Positions 6,562 through 14,703 of a DNA stretch of 17,125 nucleotides are shown here, in pieces (position 1 is the first letter of the stretch; each line of letters opens with the position of its first letter). Both the position numbers and the translations under genes were made by a program. The notes under the pieces were generated by a model. It searched no databases and was not told where the DNA came from. It saw nothing but the letters and a program-made list of their open reading frames with translations. Location of the stretch: positions 1 to 17,125 of the forward strand of contig JAHIEN010000025.1 in assembly GCA_018901615.1 (NCBI GenBank), in the 5' to 3' direction. This stretch comes from Candidatus Omnitrophota bacterium (lineage in GTDB: Bacteria; Omnitrophota; Gorgyraeia; Gorgyraeales; Gorgyraeaceae).

Positions 6562-7056
6562 ATGGAGTTTTTTGATGTAATAAAAAATAGAAAAAGCGTC
6601 AGGGAATACTCTGATAAAAAAATCGATAGGGGACTTATTGAGAAGATAATAGACGCGGGGCGCATGGCCGCAACCGCGAGGAATGAACAGCCTTGGGAAT
6701 TTATAGCCACGTCTGATAAAGAGGCCATGAAAAAAATATGCTCTATGTGCCCGAACGGGCCTTTTATTAAAGACGCCTCGTATCTCCTGGCTGTATTTTC
6801 AAAAGACACAAAGTATTATCTGGAAGATTGTTCAGCGGCGACGCAGAATATATTGCTTGCCATAGAAGCGCTTGGTCTTGGGGGCTGCTGGATAGCCGGC
6901 GATAAAAAAGATTACGCGGAAACTGTTGGAAATATTTTAAACGCGCCCGAAGGTCACAGGCTAGTGAGCATGATCTCCGTAGGATACCCTAAAAAACTAC
7001 AGGGGCCAAAGGCAAAAAGGCCTTTAAAAGAAGTGTTGCACTGGGAGAAATGGTAA
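6562..7056 (+). CDS. Nitroreductase-family FMN oxidoreductase
   Basis: This 164-residue protein is a short member of the nitroreductase fold, which uses FMN with NAD(P)H and normally works as a dimer. The FMN phosphate motif RKSVR is at 10-14, ARNEQPWEF at 39-47, the dimer helix with AATQNILLAIEALGLGGCW at 92-110, and VGYP at 140-143 before a basic C-terminal segment (KRPLKEV). GGAG lies 7 nt upstream of the ATG. It follows the radical SAM gene by 12 nt and precedes the GH94 gene by 4 nt, so it is probably cotranscribed. The true electron acceptor is unknown. Partnering with the radical SAM enzyme (for example reducing a cofactor) is only a guess. Confidence 0.88.
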   Translation: MEFFDVIKNRKSVREYSDKKIDRGLIEKIIDAGRMAATARNEQPWEFIATSDKEAMKKICSMCPNGPFIKDASYLLAVFSKDTKYYLEDCSAATQNILLAIEALGLGGCWIAGDKKDYAETVGNILNAPEGHRLVSMISVGYPKKLQGPKAKRPLKEVLHWEKW

Positions 7057-7060
7057 GGTC

Positions 7061-9493
7061 ATGAATAACACTCTCTGGAAGTTTTTAGACGACACAGGGA
7101 CATTTGTCGCAAAGAACCCGCACAGGCTGAGCAGGTTAATCTTCCCGCTCGCGAACGAAAAAGGCATACTATCCTCTATAAGCCCTACCCTGCACGGGGA
7201 TATAAAGATAGACCAGCATACATTCCTTACTACGCCCGCCTCAACAGAAGACCTTCATGACTCAAGATACAACAGGAATTTCTGGGTATACCCTAATGGC
7301 CAAGACGCATGGTCAGCTGCTTCAGGCAAAGTGGATGAATCCCTGGTTGAAGCAGGCATGCTCTGGCATAAATCAATACGCATAAATAAAAAAATAGGCC
7401 TCAAGGTGGAATTCGTCAACTTTGTCCCTGTAACAAATGAACCTGTTGAAATAATGACCATAGAATTGACCAATATCTCAAATAAGACTCTAAAGATCAC
7501 ACCCACTGCCGCTATACCAGTATATGGCCGCTCCGCGGACCGGCTGCGCGACCACAGGCACGTAAGTTCGCTTCTTAACCGCGTAAAGCTGAACAGATAT
7601 GGGGTAATAGCGCGCCCTACCATGAGCTTTGACGAGCGCGGCCACAAGATAAACTCGACATCGTATTTCGTCCTGGGCTATGACTCCTTTGGCAAACCTC
7701 CCCTCGGCTCCTTTCCCACACTTCTGGAATATTCAGGCGAAGGCGGAAACCTTGACAGGCCGGAATCCGTGCTAAAAAATATCCCTCCAGGAAAAAATTC
7801 AGGACTTACAAGCAAAGGCAAGGAAACTATAGGCGCCCTGAGATTTAAAACTATACATCTACCTCCGTGTAAATCTGTAAAATATACGATATTGATGGGC
7901 ATAACCAAAAAAGAAAAACCTGAGACGATCTTCAGGCGCTTTAATTCCCATAAAAAAATAGGCCGCGCTCTTTCTTTAAACAAAAAACTCTGGGCCGCAG
8001 AAATCAGCGCCATGAAACTCTCTACTTGTGACAAGAATTTTGACAGGTGGGCCAGGTGGGTAACACTTCAGCCGGTCTTGCGTAAAATATTCGGCTGTTC
8101 TTTTCTTCCTGACTTTGACTATGGCCGCGGGGGAAGGGGTTGGCGTGACCTCTGGCAGGATCTATTAACACTTTTACTGATAAATCCGCAAGAAGCAAAA
8201 AAAACTCTTATCAACAATTTCGGAGGTGTGCGGCTTGACGGTTCAAACGCGACCATAATAGGTAAAAATCCTGGTGAATTCATCCCTGACAGGAACAACA
8301 TATCCCGCGTCTGGATGGACCACGGTGTATGGCCGTTTAAGACAGTCCATCTTTATATAAACCAGACAGGTGACGTTGGTATACTTTTTAAAAAGGCGCC
8401 ATATTTTGAAGCTAAGAAAATAGGCACAGTCCTCAACCACATATTGCTTGAACACAAAAGGCCATTTACTAAAATAGGCGGCCATGGCAATTTCCTTTTA
8501 GAAGGCGGTGACTGGAACGATGGCCTTGATATGGCAAAGGAAAAAGGCGAAAGCGTCGCGTTTACCGCAGGCTATGCCGGCAACTTAATGGAACTGGCTC
8601 AATTGCTTGAAAAGATAAATTACAAAAAAGAAGTCGCTAAAGAACTGCGGCGCAAGGCAAACCGTATAAAAGAACGTATACGTAAAAAAGAATGGATAAC
8701 CCTAAAATCAGGTTATAGTTTTTTCAATGGTTACTATGACAATAAAGGCAGGCGCGTCGAAGGTGACCATAAAAATGGCGTGCGCATGACTCTTACAGGA
8801 CAAGTCTTCCCTATCATGAGCGGCGTAGCTACTGAAGAACAGGCCAGAGAAGCCTATAAAAGCGCTAAAAAATACCTGTGGGATAAGGATCTACGAGGGT
8901 TTAGGCTCAATACTGATTTCAAAGAAATATATCCTGAATTGGGAAGGGCGTTCAGTTTTGCGTACGGAGAAAAAGAAAACGGCGGGTTCTTCAGCCACAT
9001 GAATATATTGTTCGCTAATGCCCTTTATAAAAGAGGGCTGGTCAGGGAAGGTTACGAGGTCATGGATTCCATATATAACATGTGCGTGAACACAGAATCA
9101 AGCAAGATCTATCCAGGATTACCTGAATATTTTAATTCTGACGGTCGAGGTATGTATCACTATCTTACGGGCTCGGCAAGCTGGTTTGTATTGACCTTAC
9201 TAACACAGGTCTTTGGCATACGAGGAGACATGGGAGATCTGGTAATAGAGCCAAAACTTGTGGAGGAGCAATTTGAAAAATCCAAGGGTATCTCGATAGA
9301 AACGCATTTTGCCGGGAAAAAGATAAAGGTTAATTACACCAATCCTGATAAACTTGATTACGGAAAATACAGCGTCAGAAAACTAGACATCAATGGCGTG
9401 ACTGTAACTGGAGCTCCTATTAAGAGAAAACTCTTCCTGAGCCTCGCATCAAAAACCCAGACAAACACTATAAACGTATTGCTGGATAAATGA
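7061..9493 (+). CDS. GH94 glycoside phosphorylase (cellobiose/chitobiose phosphorylase-like)
   Basis: The 810-residue protein matches the GH94 (former glycosyltransferase 36) layout. An N-terminal beta-sandwich spans about 1-290, a helical linker leads into an alpha/alpha barrel at about 320-720, and a C-terminal beta domain follows. Strong signatures are GRGWRDLWQD at 358-367, GDWNDG at 483-488 and TGSASW at 703-708. D487 of the WND triplet corresponds to the general acid of cellobiose phosphorylase, and TGSASW to the phosphate-binding loop. No signal peptide is seen, so it should act in the cytoplasm. It would split a beta-linked disaccharide or oligosaccharide with phosphate, yielding a sugar 1-phosphate, or run in reverse. 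The sugar cannot be assigned from sequence alone. No sugar transporter or second glycosidase lies in the same operon, which is unusual for a purely catabolic role. Confidence 0.9.
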   Translation: MNNTLWKFLDDTGTFVAKNPHRLSRLIFPLANEKGILSSISPTLHGDIKIDQHTFLTTPASTEDLHDSRYNRNFWVYPNGQDAWSAASGKVDESLVEAGMLWHKSIRINKKIGLKVEFVNFVPVTNEPVEIMTIELTNISNKTLKITPTAAIPVYGRSADRLRDHRHVSSLLNRVKLNRYGVIARPTMSFDERGHKINSTSYFVLGYDSFGKPPLGSFPTLLEYSGEGGNLDRPESVLKNIPPGKNSGLTSKGKETIGALRFKTIHLPPCKSVKYTILMGITKKEKPETIFRRFNSHKKIGRALSLNKKLWAAEISAMKLSTCDKNFDRWARWVTLQPVLRKIFGCSFLPDFDYGRGGRGWRDLWQDLLTLLLINPQEAKKTLINNFGGVRLDGSNATIIGKNPGEFIPDRNNISRVWMDHGVWPFKTVHLYINQTGDVGILFKKAPYFEAKKIGTVLNHILLEHKRPFTKIGGHGNFLLEGGDWNDGLDMAKEKGESVAFTAGYAGNLMELAQLLEKINYKKEVAKELRRKANRIKERIRKKEWITLKSGYSFFNGYYDNKGRRVEGDHKNGVRMTLTGQVFPIMSGVATEEQAREAYKSAKKYLWDKDLRGFRLNTDFKEIYPELGRAFSFAYGEKENGGFFSHMNILFANALYKRGLVREGYEVMDSIYNMCVNTESSKIYPGLPEYFNSDGRGMYHYLTGSASWFVLTLLTQVFGIRGDMGDLVIEPKLVEEQFEKSKGISIETHFAGKKIKVNYTNPDKLDYGKYSVRKLDINGVTVTGAPIKRKLFLSLASKTQTNTINVLLDK

Positions 9494-9505
9494 CCCCGCA
9501 CCTTT

Positions 9506-11401
9506 ATGATTTATGACGCGTTTCAGAAAAAGGCCATTGATTACATAAAGGCAGGGCATTCGGTCATTGTGTCAGCCCCTACTGGCGCCGGCAAGACTGT
9601 AATAGCCGAGTATGTTATTAATGACTGTCTTCAGAAGGGCACAAAGGTAATCTATACCGCTCCTATAAAGGCCCTTTCAAACCAGAAATTCAGGGACTTT
9701 CACCAGGGGTTTCCTGACAAGATAGGCATCCTTACAGGAGACGTAAGCATAAACCCTGACGCGCCTGTCCTTATCATGACAACTGAGATATTCCGCAATA
9801 AAGTGCTTGAGGAAAGCTCAAACCTCGGAAATTATTCCTGGATAATATTTGATGAGGTCCATTATCTTGATGACTACGAGCGCGGCACTGTGTGGGAAGA
9901 ATCCCTTATATTCCTGCCGCACCATATGAAAATGCTGGCCCTGTCAGCCACAATACCAAATATAGACGAGATGTCTTCGTGGCTCCAGTCCATACACAAG
10001 ATACCTCTCAAGATAGTCAAGGAGAACTCAAGGCCAGTACCTCTCCATTTCTTCTACCAGATACACGGCGAAATCGTGGATAACCTCCGCAAGGTCAGCT
10101 CCAGGGCATACAGACAACAGCATCTTAGGTATCACGGAAAACCAAACAGGCCTGATTCGCTTATAAAGCACCTGTCGGAAACAGACAAACTCCCCTGCAT
10201 ATATTTTGTCTTTGGCAGAAAAAGGGCAGAATACCTGGCAGAAGAAATCATAAGATTTGATTTTTTAAATCAGGAGGAAAAAGCTGAAATAATAGCTCTA
10301 TTTAATGGACTATGCGAAAAATTCGACCTCGTAAATGATAAAAGCGCTCAGCTTATGCTACCTTTGATTAAAAATGGTATTGCGTATCACCACGCGGGCA
10401 TGCTGCCTACCTTAAAAGAAGTCGTGGAGCGCCTCTTTACAAGCAGGCTCATAAAAGTCATATTTACAACCGAGACATTCGCGCTGGGCATAAACATGCC
10501 TGCCCGGTCGGTCATATTTGACGAGCTCAGGAAATTTTACGGAAAATCCTTCGCGACGCTCAAGACACGTGATTTCTTCCAGATGGCAGGCCGCGCAGGC
10601 CGCCGCGGCATAGATACAGAAGGTTTTGTGTATAGCCGGGTAAATCCCCGCTGGATTTCTTTTCCAGAACTTCACAGGGTCATATATGGTACACCGGAAC
10701 CTGTAAAGAGCAGGTTTAACGCCTCCTATGCCACGATATTAAATCTCTACGAACGCTACAGAGAAAAACTATACGACATATACCCTCTCTCTTTTCACTA
10801 CCACCAGGCAAAGGCAAGATTCAGGAAAAAGGCTGTTGAACTCATGCGCAATAAGGTAAAGATATTAAAGGAGCTGGGTTATATCAGAAAAAATGAGCTT
10901 ACTCAAAAAGGATATTTCGCGGCCAAGATATACGGGTATGAACTCTCTCTTTCAGAGTTATACGAACAGGGCGTACTTGAAAAACTCAGCGAATTAGAGC
11001 TGGGCATACTATGCGTGGCATTAGTATTTGAACCCAGAAAAATCATTGCCTTACCAAAAATCACAAGCGGTGCCAGGTCTTTACAGCATATAACAAACAA
11101 TATCGTAAGCCGCGTCAATAAGATAGAAGAAGGCTTTGGAATAAAACCGCTAAGCAAGGCCTACCACTATCACCTTGCCCTGTGCCTTGAGGCATGGATC
11201 AAGAAAGAAGAATTTGACAGGCTCTTGCGCTATACAGATGCGGACGAAGGCGAGATAATAAGGAACTTCAGGATGGCGGTTCAGATACTGCGTGAACTCC
11301 TTGACACACCTGCCTCAGCAGAATTTAAAAATAAAGCAAGAAATGTAATGCATCTCATAAACAGGGATATAATCGACGCGGAAAAACAGTTACGCGGCTA
11401 G
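9506..11401 (+). CDS. Ski2-like DExH-box helicase
   Basis: This 631-residue superfamily 2 helicase has all core motifs: APTGAGKT (24-31, motif I), TAPIKAL (51-57), DEVH (116-119, motif II), SAT (147-149, motif III), FTTETFALGINMP (320-332) and QMAGRAGRRG (359-368, motif VI). After the RecA-like domains there is a winged-helix-like segment near 445-480. Residues about 540-625 resemble the DSHCT domain of Ski2/Mtr4 (for example DEGEIIRNFRMAV). It lacks the arch insertion and N-terminal extensions of eukaryotic Mtr4. Bacterial relatives are presumed to remodel RNA, perhaps assisting decay, but the substrate is not established. It lies 12 nt after the GH94 gene without an obvious Shine-Dalgarno. 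Its stop overlaps the convergent permease stop. Confidence 0.92.
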   Translation: MIYDAFQKKAIDYIKAGHSVIVSAPTGAGKTVIAEYVINDCLQKGTKVIYTAPIKALSNQKFRDFHQGFPDKIGILTGDVSINPDAPVLIMTTEIFRNKVLEESSNLGNYSWIIFDEVHYLDDYERGTVWEESLIFLPHHMKMLALSATIPNIDEMSSWLQSIHKIPLKIVKENSRPVPLHFFYQIHGEIVDNLRKVSSRAYRQQHLRYHGKPNRPDSLIKHLSETDKLPCIYFVFGRKRAEYLAEEIIRFDFLNQEEKAEIIALFNGLCEKFDLVNDKSAQLMLPLIKNGIAYHHAGMLPTLKEVVERLFTSRLIKVIFTTETFALGINMPARSVIFDELRKFYGKSFATLKTRDFFQMAGRAGRRGIDTEGFVYSRVNPRWISFPELHRVIYGTPEPVKSRFNASYATILNLYERYREKLYDIYPLSFHYHQAKARFRKKAVELMRNKVKILKELGYIRKNELTQKGYFAAKIYGYELSLSELYEQGVLEKLSELELGILCVALVFEPRKIIALPKITSGARSLQHITNNIVSRVNKIEEGFGIKPLSKAYHYHLALCLEAWIKKEEFDRLLRYTDADEGEIIRNFRMAVQILRELLDTPASAEFKNKARNVMHLINRDIIDAEKQLRG

Positions 11402-13245
11402 ACTACCCTTCTCCTCTCAGCCAGGAGGACTATATTCTTTAGCTCATCTTCATTCCTGGCCTCAAACCACTTTTCATCAAAACCAGGAGCCTCTGTTATC
11501 TGGGCGATGGCCGCGAGGACCTTGAGGTGCAGATTGCGCTCGTCTGAGGAGCCCGCGAGGATAAATATAATATGGGCTAGTTTATCATCCGGGAAAATTA
11601 TGCCCGAACGCGCCCTGGCCAGGATGATCTTGAAGACCTTTTCGCCTTTAACCACTATATGAGGGATGGCCAGGCCTTTTCTCAAAAGAGTACTGGATTC
11701 CTCTTCTCTTTCCGCGAGCTTCATAAAAATCCCGTCAGCATCCTGACCTGTTTCAGTTCCCATGATCCTTGACATATCCTTAAAAAAATCTCTCCATCTC
11801 ATAGGCTGCTCTATGTCTACTACCTGGCTTTCCTGCACCATCTTATGAAACCTGTCTTCTGTCATCTTGTCTCTCTGCATTACTATGTCTTTGAGTTCCG
11901 TGAGGAGGTTATCCGAGGTAAGCTCTTTATCTTTCGCCACTAGTTTCTCCAAAGCGTAAATAAGCGCTGAGTCTTGGCTTGAGCGTTTCTGTCCGTAGAA
12001 TTTATACCATGCGAATCCCAGCATAATAAACAGCATTGTAAGGAATATTATTAATGTGCCCATCTCGATAAGAAGAAAAATGCTCCCTATTATGCCAAAG
12101 ACCTGCATATATGGATATAGAGGAGATCGAAATTTAGGTCTATAACTCAAGATCTTGCTCTCTCTGAACAGGATTACCGTAAGATTGGCAAATAAGAACA
12201 GGAGTATCAATATGCTGGATGCGACTTTTACAAGCAATTCCAACTTTAAAAACAACAGCGCAAAAACCATAAAAGCGCCAGTGCACAGGATTGCCATATA
12301 CGGCATCTTTGAATAGGCGCTTATCTTCTGGAAATATCCAGGCAGCAACTTGTCCCTGCTCATGCCAAGTGGATATCTGGAAGCTGTCATTATGGCTGAA
12401 TTTGCGGTTGATACAAATGCCAGAAAGGCCGCGATACCTATCGCAATGGTCAGGATATTTCCGCCAAAGGCAGACGCGCCGTCAGATATCGGCAAAAGAG
12501 TTTTCTTAAGGGATTCTGGCTCCGAAACACCTACTGTCACCATAATAACTAAACCATATAAAATAGAGGTAACTAAGAGGGAAAGAATCATGCCGAGGGG
12601 CAGATTCCTGCCAGGGTCTTTAGTCTCTTCCGCGAGTGCAGCCACTTTCACAAGCCCTCCGTAAGAGATAAAGACAAAACTCGCAGTGGAAAAAACAGAC
12701 CCAAGGCCATTAGAGAAAAATGGCTGGAAACGCACGGGATCTATGGCCCTAAAACCTAACGCCACATAAACCAGGAGAATACCCAAAAGCCCCAGCACTA
12801 AAAGAATTTGAAAGCTGACAGCCTCTTTTATGCCCACTAGATTAAGTACGATAAAAAACAAACAGCAGATGACAGCTATTGCATTCAACGGCAGGTTTGT
12901 TACCAGGCTGAGATAAGCGCCCATCCCCACCAGGGCAAATGCGCCTTTAAGGCTGAGAGAAAACCACGTGCTGAAGCCCGCTATCGTGCCGAGGAGCGGG
13001 CCAAAACCCCTCATTATATAAAAATAATCCCCACCTGCCTTTGGCATCGCGGTTGTAAGCTCAGACATGCTTAAAAGCGTTGGAATGCAGAATACACCGG
13101 CAAGTATATAAGAAATAATAACAGCCGGCCCTGCCTTCGCGAACGCAAAGCCCGGTAAGATAAAAAGCCCGGAGCTTATCATCGCGCCTGTCGCGACACA
13201 GAATATATCCAATAAGTTAAGTTCTTTTTTAAGCGCGCTTTTCAT
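11398..13245 (-). CDS. APC-family amino acid permease fused to PTS EIIA domain
   Basis: The N-terminal 415 or so residues form an APC-superfamily permease with about 12 membrane helices. The TM1 signature GAMISSGLFILPG is at 20-32, AEETKDPGRNLP at 205-216 and ASRYPLGMSRD at 288-298. A charged linker (about 418-480) leads to a PTS EIIA type 2 (fructose/mannitol-nitrogen) domain at about 485-610 with GLAIPH at 524-529. H529 matches the phosphorylated histidine. EIIA domains fused to non-sugar transporters are thought to be regulatory, sensing PEP/PTS or nitrogen phosphorylation state. No other PTS gene is in the window. It is the last gene of a minus-strand unit, 12 nt after the FNT channel gene. 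Its TAG shares CTAG with the convergent helicase stop. The substrate could be an amino acid or amine; neither can be specified. Confidence 0.92.
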   Translation of the reverse strand: MKSALKKELNLLDIFCVATGAMISSGLFILPGFAFAKAGPAVIISYILAGVFCIPTLLSMSELTTAMPKAGGDYFYIMRGFGPLLGTIAGFSTWFSLSLKGAFALVGMGAYLSLVTNLPLNAIAVICCLFFIVLNLVGIKEAVSFQILLVLGLLGILLVYVALGFRAIDPVRFQPFFSNGLGSVFSTASFVFISYGGLVKVAALAEETKDPGRNLPLGMILSLLVTSILYGLVIMVTVGVSEPESLKKTLLPISDGASAFGGNILTIAIGIAAFLAFVSTANSAIMTASRYPLGMSRDKLLPGYFQKISAYSKMPYMAILCTGAFMVFALLFLKLELLVKVASSILILLFLFANLTVILFRESKILSYRPKFRSPLYPYMQVFGIIGSIFLLIEMGTLIIFLTMLFIMLGFAWYKFYGQKRSSQDSALIYALEKLVAKDKELTSDNLLTELKDIVMQRDKMTEDRFHKMVQESQVVDIEQPMRWRDFFKDMSRIMGTETGQDADGIFMKLAEREEESSTLLRKGLAIPHIVVKGEKVFKIILARARSGIIFPDDKLAHIIFILAGSSDERNLHLKVLAAIAQITEAPGFDEKWFEARNEDELKNIVLLAERRRVV

Positions 13246-13257
13246 AGAGACCTGGAT

Positions 13258-14068
13258 TTACCTTTTTTTCCTTAAAATAATACGTGCTATCTTTTCTTCA
13301 ACTTTAGGATGAAGAAGGACTATCAATAGCCCGCCTATTATATTGCCGATAGTCACTGGTATCAGATTGCTGAACATATTGAAAAAACCTGATATCATCT
13401 CGCCTTTTGCCATAAGCGCTACTGGCAGGAAATACATATTGGCTACAGAATGCTCGTAACCGGAAGCCACAAAGGCCATTATAGGGAAATATATGCCTAG
13501 TATCTTGCCTTCGACAGTCCTTGCCGCAATAGACATTATAACAGCCAGGCAAACCAGCATATTACAGAGAATCCCGCGGCACAATGCCTCTGTAAAACTC
13601 AATTGCATCTTTGATTCAGAGATCTTTGCGGCAATGGCCCCAATCGGACTAAGGTTACCAGCTCCCCCCAGTAAACCTGATTTAAAAACAAGCCATGCTA
13701 TGATCATGGCGCCCAATAAATTCCCGAGATAGACAACCAGCCAGCTGCGCAGGACCTTATGTAAAAGAATATTTCTTATAGATAAGGCCTATGGTCATAA
13801 GGATATTGCCGGTGAAGAGTTCTGACCCCAGTATAAGGACCAGCATCAGCCCTACGCTGAAGACACTCCCCGCCAGGAATCTGGCGAATCCAGCATCGAG
13901 CGTCCCGCCGCTTAAAACCGCTGTAGCCACGCTGGCGCCAAAGGCAATATAAATCCCTGCCAGGACCCCGAAAATGAACAACTCAAAGACGGTCTCGTTG
14001 GCTTTTTTCTCTCCTATACTGCTTATATCTTTCGATATCTCAAAAGGGGTAAGAAAAAGATTATTCAT
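13258..14068 (-). pseudogene. FNT-family formate/nitrite channel, frameshifted
   Basis: Two reading frames together give a complete FNT (FocA/NirC-type) channel. The N-terminal part starts at the ATG 14068-14066 (MNNLFLTPFEISKD), runs through SGGTLDAGFARF and GSELFTGN, and stops at the TAA 13759-13757. The remainder is in another frame and reads KVLRSWLVVYLGNLLGAMI, GNLSPIGAIAAK and the family hallmark GYEHSVANMYF with its pore histidine. Removing one base from the four-A run at 13763-13766 would join them as YKKYSLHKVLRSW, giving a normal length of about 269 residues. It overlaps the KDPG aldolase gene by 8 nt and lies 12 nt before the permease gene. All the family residues remain intact, so the lesion is either a recent mutation, an assembly error, or less likely a programmed shift. 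Confidence 0.88.
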
Positions 14069-14696
14069 TTTTCTTCTTTCCGGTTTTTGAAACCAATTCC
14101 TTGATTGCCTCCCCGATACGTGAAAATTCTTTGCGCTCAAGCCATTCCTTTTTAAATATACTTCCGCCAAAAGCTACCGCGGACGCGCCTGACTCAAAAA
14201 ATGAGTCAATGTTTTCTGAAGTTACGCCGCCGCAGGCAAGGAGTTTTATCTCTTTGAACGGCCCTTTTATCTCCTTAAAATAACCCGGGCCGAAGAATTT
14301 AGCTGGAAATACCTTGACCATTGTAGCGCCTGAGCGCCAGGCATTATATATCTCCTGAGGCGTCAGGGCCCCGGGAAATACCGGGATGGATTTTTTTACG
14401 CAATAATCCACAATATCCCTGATGAGCGTGGGCATGACAATAAAGCTAGCGCCTTTATCGAGCGCAAGCTTCAGAGAATCCATCGTAAGGACAGTGCCTG
14501 CTCCTATTGTAAGGCGTTTTTTAGATATCTTGGCTGCGCGGAATAGTGTCGCAGCCGCCCCGGGGGTATTTAACGCAAACTCTATGGTCTTGAGTCCGGA
14601 AGAGACGATTGTCTCAATAAGAGGGTCTATTATTTCAGGATTTACATCCCTTAGGATACCCATTACGGGAAGTTTATTGAAACCCAGCAGGTCCAT
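14061..14696 (-). CDS. KDPG/KHG-type aldolase
   Basis: This 211-residue class I aldolase of the Eda family has IEFALNTP at 38-45 (E39 equivalent to the general base), GAGTVL at 65-70 and FPGALTP at 107-113. MVKVFPAK at 126-133 carries K128 as the Schiff-base lysine, and ACGGV at 154-158 is the phosphate-binding loop. The family cleaves 2-keto-3-deoxy-6-phosphogluconate or 4-hydroxy-2-oxoglutarate to pyruvate plus an aldehyde. The usual partner dehydratase (Edd) is absent here, so an Entner-Doudoroff role is not shown. It lies 7 nt after another aldolase gene and overlaps the FNT channel gene by 8 nt. I see no strong Shine-Dalgarno, which fits translational coupling. Family confidence is high; the substrate is uncertain. 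Confidence 0.92.
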   Translation of the reverse strand: MDLLGFNKLPVMGILRDVNPEIIDPLIETIVSSGLKTIEFALNTPGAAATLFRAAKISKKRLTIGAGTVLTMDSLKLALDKGASFIVMPTLIRDIVDYCVKKSIPVFPGALTPQEIYNAWRSGATMVKVFPAKFFGPGYFKEIKGPFKEIKLLACGGVTSENIDSFFESGASAVAFGGSIFKKEWLERKEFSRIGEAIKELVSKTGKKKNE

Positions 14697-14703
14697 AAGA
14701 ATA

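Noticed and set aside
7255..8485. Several antisense open frames within the GH94 gene.
   Set aside because: They have no ribosome binding sites or family motifs, and the plus-strand gene has unbroken GH94 signatures throughout.
13304..13732. Overlapping open frames on both strands in the FNT region as separate genes.
   Set aside because: The EHSVANM and GNLSPIGA motifs in the chosen minus-strand frame identify the real coding frame; the others are shadows.
14069..14170. An N-terminal extension of the FNT channel beyond the ATG at 14068.
   Set aside because: The extension lies within the KDPG aldolase coding sequence. FNT homology begins at MNNLFLTPFEI, and an 8-nt overlap is the normal arrangement in this operon.
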